Source: Flavihumibacter sp. UBA7668
GTDB taxonomy: Bacteria; Bacteroidota; Bacteroidia; Chitinophagales; Chitinophagaceae
Assembly (NCBI RefSeq): GCF_002483205.1
Contig: NZ_DLHM01000001.1
Location: 186,001-250,000, forward strand
Length of the DNA stretch: 64,000 nt
Direction of reading: 5' to 3'
Made by a program: the position numbers and the translations under genes. Position 1 is the stretch's first letter; each line of letters opens with the position of its first letter. The notes below the pieces were generated by a model that saw only the letters and a program-made list of their open reading frames with translations, ran no database searches and was not told where the DNA came from. Positions 52,099 through 61,563 of the stretch are shown here, in pieces.

Positions 52099-55000
52099 TT
52101 AAAAATTAAGATTCAGTCCAAGCGTATAAAGGCTGGTTTGCGGGTAATAAATACCCCGACCAGATTCTGCTTCCGGATCCAGATTCCATTCATTCAATTT
52201 GGAAAAGGTCAGCAGATTGGTACCTGACACATAAAACCTTGCACCATTAATACCTGCTTTCTGCAATAAATTGGCAGGAACCGTATAGGTCAGCTGCAGA
52301 TTTTTAAGCCGCAGGTACGAGCCATCTATAATCAACTGATCAGAAGTATTTACATTCCGCTGATCGCTTTTGCGGGGAAGTGGAAATCTTGCATTCGGGC
52401 GCTCCGGTGTCCAGTAATTATCTGTTACAATTTCATGTGTAAATCCTTCAAATATCCCATACTCCGACAAGGCACCGGATAAACGGGTATCCACATCCGC
52501 CGCACCCTGGAAAAGCAGATTCAGAGAGAAATTCCGGTAGGATAGTTCTGCAACAGCCCCAAATGTATATTTTGGAAATGGATTACCAATCACGGTCCAG
52601 TCATCCGCATTGATCCGGCCATCTTTATTAAGATCAACATATTTCACATCACCCGGCTTTGTATTGGGAGCGATTGTTGGATAATTATCAATCTCTTCCT
52701 GACTCTGGAAAAATCCATCTGTTTTGTAACCCCAATGTGAATTAAAAGGTAAGCCTTCTTTCACTATGTACCGGGGATCCAGGTCATAGGAACTGTTGAT
52801 AAAGGGTCCGCCGCCTTTGAGGTCAATCACTTTATTATTATTCAATGCCAGATTAGCTCCAAAACTGTATTTGAGCTTATGCTCATTGTTCCGATAACCA
52901 AGTGAAAATTCAAATCCTTTATTATCAATTACACCGGCATTCTGATTGGAGGAGGCAAATCCGGTAACCACCGGCAAGGGCAGGGCAAGCAGGATGCCAC
53001 TTGTTCTTTTCCTGTAATAATCAATTCCGAAGGATAATTTATAACCAAGCAAACTTCCTTCCAATCCAATATCGGTTTGCGTGTTGGTTTCCCAGGATAT
53101 ACTGGGATCTGCCAAAACCGTTTGTGAAAAAGTTGGTGCCGCGATACCACCAAACGTATAAGAACCCTGAGAAAGCGATGCGAAATAACTATACAGCGGA
53201 ACTGTCTGGTTGCCTGTTTGCCCCCATGATCCGCGAATCTTTAATTCACTGAACGGCGTATTCAGGTTATCAAAGAAATCTTCCTCCGTAATTCTCCAGG
53301 CGCCGGAGAAAGAGGGGAAAAAACTATATTGATTATCTCCGGTAAACCGGGAAGAACCATCATAACGACCATTCACTTCCAGGAGGTATTTCTGATCAAA
53401 GGCATAATTCAATCGGGCGAAATAGGAACGAAGACCGAATTTAGTTTCCAAACCCGTATTGTCTTTAGTAGGATCATTTGCTCCCTGCCCTATTGACTGA
53501 ATCTCATTATTATAAAAGCGTTCCCTATAAGCTGTAAGATTATAACCATTATTGTACAATTCAGAAAATCCAGCCAGTGCCTTGATCTCATGGCGACCAA
53601 TACTGGTGGAATAATTCGCCAGATAATTGGTGGTAATCTCCCTATATCGGTTACGGGTTTCCGTTAGTGCATTATTGGCAACCTGGTACCGTCTGCCGGT
53701 TAGTGAATCAAAATTATTGATTGCATTCCGGTAGGCTTTCTGCTCTGTAAAATCAATTACAGCTGAAACCTGCGCACTGAGGGTTAGTCCCTTCAGTAAC
53801 TGATATTCCATTTTACCGGATGTATAAAAATAATTACTGGCTATATTATTTTTGCCTGATTGCTCCGCAATCAATAAGGGGTTAAAGCCCTGTTGGCTCA
53901 AGCCGTACGTTCCATCCGGATATTTTGGCGCAGCGAAAAGTGTTCCATGAAAGAATCGATTGAACACATCAGATGCAAACGGGCTTCTGGACATATTGTA
54001 CCGATAGTTGAAATCGGCACTCATTTTTAAGCGTTTGTGCAATTGCATGTCATTATTGATTCGTACTTCACGAACCGACGCACTGTAATTCGGGGCTATG
54101 CCACCCTGATCCATATACCGCAAACTCACTCTGGTGCGGGAAAATTCATTACCTCCGCTAAAGGAAATGTTATGACTATGCTGAGGTGCTGGTTTCAAAA
54201 CTGTTTTGAACCAGGTATTCACATCCGGATACCTGTAACGATCCGTTGAATTTACCCAGGTATCGATGCTTTCATCAGTGTAGCGGGCAGGAATTGCCAA
54301 TCCCTGGTTGGTATAGGCCAGCTGCTGATACCGCATATATTTTTCCAACTCCATATTCTCCGGCTGGTTCACAGATTTTTGAATGGCATAATATCCATTG
54401 TACGCGATCTGCACCTTACCGGATTTAGCTCTTTTCGTGGTAATCAGCACTACTCCGTTAGCTGCCCTTGACCCATAAATAGCCGTTGAAGAAGCATCTT
54501 TCAATACAGAAATACTTTCTACATCCTCCGGATTGAGGTTAAACATGGTCTGCTCAACACCATCTACGATAATGAGTGGTGAACTGTTTCCTGAACTATT
54601 TCCGGAAAATGTAGTAGTACCCCTGACCCGCATGGTTGCCGATGATCGTCCGGGTTCTCCGCCCCTGTCCAATACCGTTAGTCCGGGTGCCTGTCCCTGC
54701 AAAGCCTGTTGCAAATTGGAAACCGGACGACGTACCAGATCCTCTCCTTTAACCTGCGTAACAGCACTGGTCATACTCACTTTTTTCTGGGTGCCATAAC
54801 CAACTACAACAACTTCATTCATCGACTGATCAACTGCCTTCAATTGAATATTGATGGTTGAATTGGTGCCTACTTTAAATTCGGCGGGCTGCATATCCAC
54901 ATAGGAAATAATCAACACAGCATCATTATCTGGAACGGAAATGGAAAAGACACCGGCCTCATTGGTAGTGGTCATAAGAGAACTTCCTTTTACCTGAACG

Positions 55001-55437
55001 GTAGCGCCTGATAAGGTTTCGCCATTTGGACCCCGAACGGTACCGGTTACGGTTTTGTTCTGATCCTCGTTTCCAATGTTGGTAATCACCACAATCCGAT
55101 TTGCCAATACTTTATAGCGCAATTCGGTTGCCGATAAAATACTACTTAACACATCTACCACCTGAACATTTTGTCCCTGATAGGTAACGGTTGCATTACC
55201 CGGAATCCGGTCACTGCTATAAACAAAGCGATAAGATGATTGCTGTTCGATTTCCTTGAGGGCTTTTTTTAGCCGGGTTTCTGAAAATCGAACCGAGATT
55301 CGCTCCTGAGAATAGGTTTTGGCTGTTACCTGCAAACAGGTAACCAGCACCAAAGCGATCGTTAGTTTCATAAGCAGCAGTGTTTTTAGCACCTGCCTGG
55401 GAATGGGAGGGCACGTGCAGTCCTTCGATTTTTTCAT
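52099..55437 (-). CDS. SusC/RagA-type TonB-linked outer-membrane transporter with STN domain
   Basis: A 1112-residue SusC homologue. After a signal (LTIALVLVTCLQVTAKTYSQ) comes an STN signalling domain (about residues 47-117), a carboxypeptidase-regulatory-like domain (VTGTVRGPNGETLSGATVQV), the SusC plug signature (SPLIIVDGVEQTMFNLNPED, SISVLKDASSTAIYGSRAAN) and a long barrel ending LYTLGLNLNF. The STN domain is the one that talks to FecR anti-sigma factors, and the FecR and ECF genes lie just upstream. It is transcribed with SusD. Confidence 0.92.
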   Translation of the reverse strand: MKKSKDCTCPPIPRQVLKTLLLMKLTIALVLVTCLQVTAKTYSQERISVRFSETRLKKALKEIEQQSSYRFVYSSDRIPGNATVTYQGQNVQVVDVLSSILSATELRYKVLANRIVVITNIGNEDQNKTVTGTVRGPNGETLSGATVQVKGSSLMTTTNEAGVFSISVPDNDAVLIISYVDMQPAEFKVGTNSTINIQLKAVDQSMNEVVVVGYGTQKKVSMTSAVTQVKGEDLVRRPVSNLQQALQGQAPGLTVLDRGGEPGRSSATMRVRGTTTFSGNSSGNSSPLIIVDGVEQTMFNLNPEDVESISVLKDASSTAIYGSRAANGVVLITTKRAKSGKVQIAYNGYYAIQKSVNQPENMELEKYMRYQQLAYTNQGLAIPARYTDESIDTWVNSTDRYRYPDVNTWFKTVLKPAPQHSHNISFSGGNEFSRTRVSLRYMDQGGIAPNYSASVREVRINNDMQLHKRLKMSADFNYRYNMSRSPFASDVFNRFFHGTLFAAPKYPDGTYGLSQQGFNPLLIAEQSGKNNIASNYFYTSGKMEYQLLKGLTLSAQVSAVIDFTEQKAYRNAINNFDSLTGRRYQVANNALTETRNRYREITTNYLANYSTSIGRHEIKALAGFSELYNNGYNLTAYRERFYNNEIQSIGQGANDPTKDNTGLETKFGLRSYFARLNYAFDQKYLLEVNGRYDGSSRFTGDNQYSFFPSFSGAWRITEEDFFDNLNTPFSELKIRGSWGQTGNQTVPLYSYFASLSQGSYTFGGIAAPTFSQTVLADPSISWETNTQTDIGLEGSLLGYKLSFGIDYYRKRTSGILLALPLPVVTGFASSNQNAGVIDNKGFEFSLGYRNNEHKLKYSFGANLALNNNKVIDLKGGGPFINSSYDLDPRYIVKEGLPFNSHWGYKTDGFFQSQEEIDNYPTIAPNTKPGDVKYVDLNKDGRINADDWTVIGNPFPKYTFGAVAELSYRNFSLNLLFQGAADVDTRLSGALSEYGIFEGFTHEIVTDNYWTPERPNARFPLPRKSDQRNVNTSDQLIIDGSYLRLKNLQLTYTVPANLLQKAGINGARFYVSGTNLLTFSKLNEWNLDPEAESGRGIYYPQTSLYTLGLNLNF

Positions 55438-55545
55438 ACTTTTGTTTTGGTTTGTTACAGGGCAGTAGCCAACACCACTTGAACACTGCCACTGTAGGTT
55501 AAACTAATCGGAAAGGGAGGAGTCAACTCCCTTTTCATTTATACC

Positions 55546-56679
55546 TCATTTTGATCTGAGTCGTAGGGTTTGTCCGTCTAATTCATAATAAAATGTATTG
55601 GATAATTGCATTGCTTCCAGTGCCTGTTGCATCGGAATATTTTCGAAACTGGCTGTAAAGCGGAATTGTTTGATGGCCTCATCTTCGAATTCAATGGTAA
55701 CACGGAACCATCGTTCAAATTTTTCCTTTAGCTGATCAAAGCGTTCATCATTGATTTCAAGTGCGTTTCTTGTCCAGACTGTTTCCACAATTGAATTGCC
55801 ATCGCCACTGATTGTAATGGGTTCGATGGAAATTTCAGGTTTGGGAATGTTTTGGGGATGGACGCCTCCCAACACGGAAGTTGGTTCCATTACTGAAGTG
55901 TACAGTAATTTTTGATTTGGTTTCAGAAAAATGGACTTCCCTGAATCTGCGGGCATTATTTCAACGGATCCTCGCAAAAGAGAGGTTTCCATAACCGGCG
56001 CATCTCTGTACGCTCTTACATTAAATGCCGTACCATGAACTTTTACCGTGAACTGATGAGTCTGAACCAGGAAAGCGGAGCGGTCATCATGCACCACATC
56101 AAAAAAAGCCTCCCCTGAAAGTCGGACGATTCGGCTGTCTGTTCCGAAACCTTCTGCAACAACCAGGCTGGAATGGCCATTTAGAACCACTTTAGAGCCG
56201 TCTGGTAATAAAACTGCCCGTTTCTCTGTTCTCCTGGTTTGAAGCGTACTATTGGCCGTTAAAACGCTGTTTTCGGTGGCTTTAATTTCTGCAGTAGTCA
56301 GTTTATACTGCGTGAGTGTATTTTTATCTGAACGAAACAGGAGGTAGGTAGCCACCACGGGTAGTAATACAGCTGCAGCATACCAGGCAATCTTTTTCCA
56401 TGCTATTACCTTTTTCGGCAGGTTTGATTCAGTTGGTTCAGATGTTGCCAGTTGAATAGCCAGTTTTAAGCGGTCCAGTTCCTTTCCTCTTTCTTCGGCC
56501 TGTAGCATGCCAAACATAGCCAGCAGGATGGTTTTGGCTTCTTCCAGTTTATGCTGATCATCCGGATAGGCGGTGAGATAAGCAGCCCAATAGGCCTTAT
56601 CCGCCTCCGATGGCCGGGTGCTGTAGCGGATAAAATCCGTATCCTCCAGTAATTCCTCCAGGGCCCTTTTCTCGATCAT
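55546..56679 (-). CDS. FecR-type anti-sigma factor (DUF4974 C-terminus)
   Basis: A 377-residue membrane protein: N-terminal cytoplasmic anti-sigma part (residues 1-90), one membrane segment (about 95-116, WYAAAVLLPVVATYLLF), a FecR domain (VLLPDGSKVVLNGHSSLVVA, GEAFFDVVHDDRSAFLVQT, VHGTAFNVRAY) and a C-terminal DUF4974 STN-like domain (FENIPMQQALEAMQLSNTFY). It should hold the ECF sigma factor until the SusC STN domain reports ligand. The gap to the sigma gene is 64 bases. Confidence 0.92.
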   Translation of the reverse strand: MIEKRALEELLEDTDFIRYSTRPSEADKAYWAAYLTAYPDDQHKLEEAKTILLAMFGMLQAEERGKELDRLKLAIQLATSEPTESNLPKKVIAWKKIAWYAAAVLLPVVATYLLFRSDKNTLTQYKLTTAEIKATENSVLTANSTLQTRRTEKRAVLLPDGSKVVLNGHSSLVVAEGFGTDSRIVRLSGEAFFDVVHDDRSAFLVQTHQFTVKVHGTAFNVRAYRDAPVMETSLLRGSVEIMPADSGKSIFLKPNQKLLYTSVMEPTSVLGGVHPQNIPKPEISIEPITISGDGNSIVETVWTRNALEINDERFDQLKEKFERWFRVTIEFEDEAIKQFRFTASFENIPMQQALEAMQLSNTFYYELDGQTLRLRSK

Positions 56680-56743
56680 ACGATTGACTTATATCGTATA
56701 GACGGATGGACCGGAAAAATCTACCTGCTTTTTTTAAATTATT

Positions 56744-57334
56744 TTAAAATTGTTGCAGAAGAAGGAACAGAACCAGCAGGGAAACTCCTCCTTTTGCCAA
56801 TTGCGGATGCAGTTCCAGTGACGCTTTCAGCTGTTTTAAGCCGATCGACAAATAATTATAGGTACTTTGAGCCGACCAGCCGGTTTCCTGTTGGATGGCA
56901 GCAGCCGTCAGCCCTTTGTAGTATTTAAGATAAATGGCTTTTTTGCAACGGTCCGGCAGCTGATCGTAAGATTTTCGCAATAATCCGGAGAGTTCAAGAA
57001 TCCGCTCCTTTTCAATCAGGGTAGATTCGGGAGAGGGCATGAGGGTCAGCGAGTGATTCATCCAGCTGTCATCAACCGAAAAACGGGCTGATTCCCGGTA
57101 AAAATCGATAATTTTTCTTTTGTAGGCTGTTACGATATAAGAAGTGGGATTAGTGACTAGTTCCAGGTCAATTTTCTTTTCGTAAAAGGAAAGAAAGAGT
57201 TCATGAATAAGATCTTTTTGAATGGCCTCCTCAAGCCTTCGCATCCTTCCTATGCCAAGTAACTGGTCATAAACCTCCTCGAAAATCCGGTAGAGTTTTT
57301 CGCAATCATATGCCGGTTTGCAATCTTCGTGCAT
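56744..57334 (-). CDS. ECF-type RNA polymerase sigma factor with hydrophobic C-terminal tail
   Basis: A 196-residue ECF sigma factor. Region 2 covers about residues 18-85 (DLIHELFLSFYEKKI, YIVTAYKRKIIDFYRE) and region 4 about 118-172 (LPDRCKKAIYLKYYKGLTAA, QSTYNYLSIGLKQLK). The last 15 residues, GGVSLLVLFLLLQQF, form a short hydrophobic tail after the HTH, which could touch the membrane or its FecR partner. It is divergent from the third sulfatase gene across 145 bases and heads the leftward sigma-FecR-SusC-SusD run. Confidence 0.92.
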   Translation of the reverse strand: MHEDCKPAYDCEKLYRIFEEVYDQLLGIGRMRRLEEAIQKDLIHELFLSFYEKKIDLELVTNPTSYIVTAYKRKIIDFYRESARFSVDDSWMNHSLTLMPSPESTLIEKERILELSGLLRKSYDQLPDRCKKAIYLKYYKGLTAAAIQQETGWSAQSTYNYLSIGLKQLKASLELHPQLAKGGVSLLVLFLLLQQF

Positions 57335-57479
57335 GGCAGATTTGTTTTGGTGTCCCTGTGGTTATTAGCAGTAACCGATAAATGAATATATCAAGAAGCT
57401 ATCAAATGGCCTAATGCAATCGTTTGTGCGAAAATGTATTGGAATAATCCCTCACTTTTAAAAACCATAATTTCAACGA

Positions 57480-58946
57480 ATGAAAAAGTTTGCACTTTTT
57501 GTTAACCTGCTTTTCGTTTTAGCAATTCAGCTTGCCTGCAATACTTCCGTCCGCCCAACTTCGGATCAACCTAAGAAATCAGCACTGCCAAATATCATTT
57601 ATATCTATGCAGATGACCTGGGTTATGGCGAATTAGGCTGCTATGGACAAACCAAAATAAAGACGCCTCATCTCGATCGCATGGCTTCAGAAGGCATGAG
57701 ATTTACACAACATTATACCTCCACACCAGTTTGTGCGCCTGCAAGAGCGATGTTGTTAACGGGATTACATGGCGGACATTCAACTATTCGCGGGAATGTT
57801 GAGCTCGGTGGATTTCCGGACTCAGCGGAACGCGGACAGGCACCCTTGCATGCAAAGGCAATTACCATAGCGGATTTGTTGAAGAAAAAAGGGTATGGTA
57901 CCGGGATTATTGGCAAGTGGGGCCTTGGTATGGCCAATACAGAAGGTAATCCTCAATTACATGGATTTGATTACAGCTATGGTTATCTCGATCAGAAACA
58001 GGCACACAATTATTATCCAACCCATTTGTGGGAGAATGGAAAATGGGATTCACTACATCAGCCATTCATTGATGTACACAGACGACTGGATCCGGCAACT
58101 GCTGTAGCAGCTGATTTCGATTATTTTAAAGGCGCTGTGTATGCACCGGATAAAATGACAGAGAAAGCTGAACAGTTTATCCGTAATAGGAAAGATCAGC
58201 CTTTCTTTTTATACCTCCCCTATACCATTCCGCATGCATCTTTGCAGGTTCCGGATGCCTGGGTAGAAATGTATAAAGGTCAGTTTGATGAAAAACCATA
58301 TTATGGGCAACAGGGATATGCATCAACCTTAAATCCTTTATCATCCTATGCCGGCATGATCAGCTACCTGGATGCGCAGGTGGGAAAAATTTTATCACTG
58401 GTTAATGAACTCGGATTAGATGATAATACCCTGATCTTTTTCAGCAGCGATAATGGGGCAACATTTAACGGCGGTGTGGATGCCGGCTTTTTTAACAGTG
58501 TTGCCGGATTACGCGGATTGAAAATGGATTTGTATGAAGGTGGTATCCGGATGCCCTTTCTCGCACGCTGGCCAGGGAAAATTAAAGCGGGCGAGGTAAG
58601 CGATTTAGTTTCTGCCCAATATGATGTGCTGGCAACGCTTGCAGAATTAACCGGAGTGGAGGCACCACCCAATGATGGGGTTTCTTTTCTGCCGACTTTG
58701 TTGGGAAAAAACAGCGCACAGGCAACGCGGGAATTCCTATATTTTGAATATCCTGAAAAAGGCGGTCAACGGGCTATTCGGATGGGCAACTGGAAGGCCG
58801 TAAAAACCGGATTGAAAGCAAACCCTGCTGCACCCTGGCAGCTCTATGACTTGTCTGTTGATATAAATGAAACAACGGATATAGCTTCCCGGCACCCCAA
58901 CCTGCTCCTTCAATTCGATGCCATTGTTGCCCGTGAACTCCATTAA
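57480..58946 (+). CDS. Type I sulfatase (formylglycine type), lipoprotein
   Basis: A 488-residue sulfatase anchored as a lipoprotein (LAIQLAC, Cys20). It has PNIIYIYADDLGYGELGCYG, the formylglycine motif CAPAR (Cys85), GIIGKWGLGMAN, and FFSSDNGATFNGG. It is similar in plan to the sulfatase at 47374-48804 (both YILADDLGYGxLGCYG or close, and both HxGHxxxRGN), suggesting related substrates. It starts divergently from the ECF sigma gene and ends against a repeat. Substrate unknown. Confidence 0.9.
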   Translation: MKKFALFVNLLFVLAIQLACNTSVRPTSDQPKKSALPNIIYIYADDLGYGELGCYGQTKIKTPHLDRMASEGMRFTQHYTSTPVCAPARAMLLTGLHGGHSTIRGNVELGGFPDSAERGQAPLHAKAITIADLLKKKGYGTGIIGKWGLGMANTEGNPQLHGFDYSYGYLDQKQAHNYYPTHLWENGKWDSLHQPFIDVHRRLDPATAVAADFDYFKGAVYAPDKMTEKAEQFIRNRKDQPFFLYLPYTIPHASLQVPDAWVEMYKGQFDEKPYYGQQGYASTLNPLSSYAGMISYLDAQVGKILSLVNELGLDDNTLIFFSSDNGATFNGGVDAGFFNSVAGLRGLKMDLYEGGIRMPFLARWPGKIKAGEVSDLVSAQYDVLATLAELTGVEAPPNDGVSFLPTLLGKNSAQATREFLYFEYPEKGGQRAIRMGNWKAVKTGLKANPAAPWQLYDLSVDINETTDIASRHPNLLLQFDAIVARELH

Positions 58947-59028
58947 GTGTCAGACAGGTGTTAGAACAGTGTTAGAGAGGTGTCAGATACATGTTAGAAC
59001 GCTCTTAGACATGTGTCTGACATCTAAC
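58947..59028. repeat. GTCAGACAGG-family repeat, copy R2
   Basis: Two direct units start at about 58947 (GTGTCAGACAGGTGTTAGAA) and 58979 (GGTGTCAGATACATGTTAGA), followed by an inverted partial unit ending GTCTGACATCTAACC. The right end contains the TAG stop of the opposite FAD oxidase gene (59024-59026), and the left end touches the TAA of the sulfatase (58944-58946). It occupies the whole convergent gap. Confidence 0.8.
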
Positions 59029-60247
59029 CACTCTTCTTGCGGGAACGGGCGGCAGCGCATTGTTCTAACCAGCTGTTTGATCCTGGATTGAAACGACCAA
59101 ATCTGTTTGGGTCAAAAGCAGCTGTATCAACACCAGGATCTTCCCCTGCCAATAGCGAAGTCATTAATTTCCCAACACCACCGGACAAAGCAATACCGGC
59201 ACCACAATCACCTCCGGCAACGAACAAATTTTCTATTCCAGCACAACCGCCAACGGAAATCATGGAATCAGGCGAATAGCCGGAAAATCCAGCCATATAA
59301 GATTTAATCCCAACATCATATATACCCGGAAAAAAGGGCTCCAGCATATGTATAACTTCAGCCAATTCTGAAAATCCCTTATCCGCACTGTAAACAAAAT
59401 CATTCATCTGCACGGGCAAGCTTTCCGGCGTAATAGCCAAAGATTCCTGCTCACGTATCCCAAACAATAAACAGTTTCCTTCAGGTCGCAAATAAGCATT
59501 GGCAGCCGGCAATAAAATGATTGGTGCATCTTCCCTTAAATCCGGAATAGGCTCGGTAATCCAGAACTGACTTCGCACAGGTGAATAGGGAATAGAGGCA
59601 CCAATTTTTTCCAGCAAAACATTACTCCAAACGCCTGCTGCTACCACAATTTTTTTAGCTTTAATTTCGCCCTGATCTGTCAATATGCCAACAATTTTGT
59701 TCCTTTCAAGAATCAATTCATTTACTCTACAATATTGATTGAATTCAACTCCGTTTAATCGTGCAGCTCTTGCAAAAAAACTTCCTAAACGATAGGGATC
59801 ACAATATGCTTCACCAGGAAAATAGCCGATATCAACTGCTGCATCCAGCTTTAACCAGGGTGCCATTCTATGAAGAGTCTCTGTTTCCCACTGCATAAAT
59901 GGTTCACCTATTTCAGCAGCAATACTATATAGCTGATTCAGCCCTCCAACGGAAGCTTCATCCGTTGCTACCTGGGCCAATCCAACGCGTTTCACATCTA
60001 GCGAATCATCCAGCCTTAATTCCAATTCAGGAATAATGCGAGCCGTCTCTTTTGCCAATGGAATCAACGACCTGTTGGAACGAACTTTTGTAAGTAATGC
60101 AGCAGCCCGACTTGTTGCTCCATTATTCAACTCCTGTTGCTCAACTACCAACACATTAGATTTTGGAAAAGCGCTGGAATAATAATATGCTATCGCACTG
60201 CCCCATATTCCACCACCAATAATCAATAAGTCAACTTTGTTCTGCAT
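59024..60247 (-). CDS. FAD-dependent amine/glycerol oxidase-like protein (DAO family)
   Basis: A 407-residue DAO-fold flavoprotein. The FAD site is VDLLIIGGGIWGSAIAYYYS near the start, with NNGATSRAAALLTKVRSN and a C-terminal LFVAGGDCGAGIALSGGVGK. Relatives include glycine oxidase, sarcosine oxidase and DadA; the substrate cannot be decided. The ATG ending at 60247 fits the Rossmann start; an upstream ATG (60286) would overlap the phosphatase gene. It follows that gene by 4 bases, implying one operon. Its stop codon lies inside repeat R2. Confidence 0.85.
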   Translation of the reverse strand: MQNKVDLLIIGGGIWGSAIAYYYSSAFPKSNVLVVEQQELNNGATSRAAALLTKVRSNRSLIPLAKETARIIPELELRLDDSLDVKRVGLAQVATDEASVGGLNQLYSIAAEIGEPFMQWETETLHRMAPWLKLDAAVDIGYFPGEAYCDPYRLGSFFARAARLNGVEFNQYCRVNELILERNKIVGILTDQGEIKAKKIVVAAGVWSNVLLEKIGASIPYSPVRSQFWITEPIPDLREDAPIILLPAANAYLRPEGNCLLFGIREQESLAITPESLPVQMNDFVYSADKGFSELAEVIHMLEPFFPGIYDVGIKSYMAGFSGYSPDSMISVGGCAGIENLFVAGGDCGAGIALSGGVGKLMTSLLAGEDPGVDTAAFDPNRFGRFNPGSNSWLEQCAAARSRKKSG

Positions 60248-60251
60248 TTGA

Positions 60252-61337
60252 TTATTTTTTACCCACGGTTGGAATTGCATCACCAACCGGATGATTAGCC
60301 GTGAAAAACATCCCTATTAATTTGGCAGCTGTCTGCGCAATTTGATCCTGGTAAATCTGCATTGGCTTGCCTACTTCTCCGAGTGGTTCAATACCCGGCC
60401 CAATTAACGCCAGCCAGGTTTCATTGGAGCCAGGTGCCGACCGGCCATGACTGGTCCATTTATCCCCCAACCCACGGCCATGGTCAGGGTAAATTAGTAT
60501 TGTTGTATTGTTTTTATAGAATGAATCCTGCTGAACCATATTCCATAAACTTCCGACCATTGCATCAATATAATGTGCTGCATCAAGATAAGCATCGTAT
60601 TGACCGGCATGCCCAAATTCATCCGGATCAGCAAAATCAATATGCACTACTTTCGGGTGTTTTGCCTTCATATACGATTTGGCAAGCGCAAAAGTGTGTA
60701 CATCAAATCTTACTGTTGGACCAAAATAGGAAGGCAGATAAGATTGAATTTCATTCGCCAGCTCTTCGGCCTCAGATAATTTCTCCCCATTTATTTTTTC
60801 ACCGGGATTTATCAATGGAATCCCGTTCCGATCCCGATTTACTATTCGGGCCACTGCATCCCAGGATGCAAAAACAGCAATTTTATTTTTATACGCTGCT
60901 TGATTGGATAAAAAATCCAATATTGTTTCATTAGGATTATTCGGATACTCATTGGAGTTAATCAGACTATCATAATATCCTGAAAGTGATTCACTTCTTC
61001 CGGGGTACGAAAACCAGTATTTATTTCGAACATTTACCAAATTTCCAAGCTCCCGATTTCCATAGAGCTGCCCCTGCTTACGGATCGTTGACCAAAAAAA
61101 AGGCATCAGTTTGGATCGTCGTGCTTCAATAGATTCAGCCCAATAATTTTTCACTAGCCTTGCTGAATCCTGATGTCTGTATTTCTTCGAAAAAAGAAGT
61201 GCTGAATCCGCTCCTTTGAACAACTCCTGCCATCTATATCCGTCAACACTAATAAGTATTAAATTTCCCTGTTTATTAGTCTGTGCATTTGAAAAAAATG
61301 CGAATGCCAAAGCAATAGCAAGCAATGTATATCTCAT
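60252..61337 (-). CDS. Alkaline-phosphatase superfamily protein, exported
   Basis: A 361-residue exported protein (signal MRYTLLAIALAFAFFSNA). It belongs to the alkaline-phosphatase superfamily that also holds sulfatases and nucleotide pyrophosphatases: LILISVDGYRWQELFKGADS, VVHIDFADPDEFGHAGQYDA, ILIYPDHGRGLGDKWTSHG and PGSNETWLALIGPG give the metal sites. A nucleophile could not be confirmed by eye. It is co-transcribed with the FAD oxidase. Its substrate may be a phosphate or sulfate ester produced by the neighbouring pathway. Confidence 0.82.
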   Translation of the reverse strand: MRYTLLAIALAFAFFSNAQTNKQGNLILISVDGYRWQELFKGADSALLFSKKYRHQDSARLVKNYWAESIEARRSKLMPFFWSTIRKQGQLYGNRELGNLVNVRNKYWFSYPGRSESLSGYYDSLINSNEYPNNPNETILDFLSNQAAYKNKIAVFASWDAVARIVNRDRNGIPLINPGEKINGEKLSEAEELANEIQSYLPSYFGPTVRFDVHTFALAKSYMKAKHPKVVHIDFADPDEFGHAGQYDAYLDAAHYIDAMVGSLWNMVQQDSFYKNNTTILIYPDHGRGLGDKWTSHGRSAPGSNETWLALIGPGIEPLGEVGKPMQIYQDQIAQTAAKLIGMFFTANHPVGDAIPTVGKK

Positions 61338-61459
61338 ATTATGTATTATTAAGCTTGGAAATGTTTAGTATTACAATACTTTTAGTTTAGTATAAATATA
61401 CATCACCAAATTCCGAAAACCAAGTTTCCAATGCATTTAGCGCAATCGTATGCACCAGC

Positions 61460-61540
61460 CAGGTGTTAGAGAGGTGTCAGACAGGTATTAGAACACTCTT
61501 AGACATGTATCTGACACCTGTCTAACTGGTATCTGACGTG
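61460..61540. repeat. GTCAGACAGG-family repeat, copy R3
   Basis: Located in the 226-base divergent gap between the phosphatase-like and Crp-type genes. Direct parts are AGGTGTTAGAGAGGTGTCAG and ACAGGTATTAGAAC; an inverted part reads ATCTGACACCTGTCTAACTG. AGGTGTCAGA (61472-61481) pairs with TCTGACACCT (61510-61519). It ends 23 bases before the Crp start codon and could affect that transcript's leader. The remaining part of the gap, 61338-61459, shows nothing I can name. Confidence 0.75.
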
Positions 61541-61563
61541 TATTCCCGTAACTTTATCGTTGT

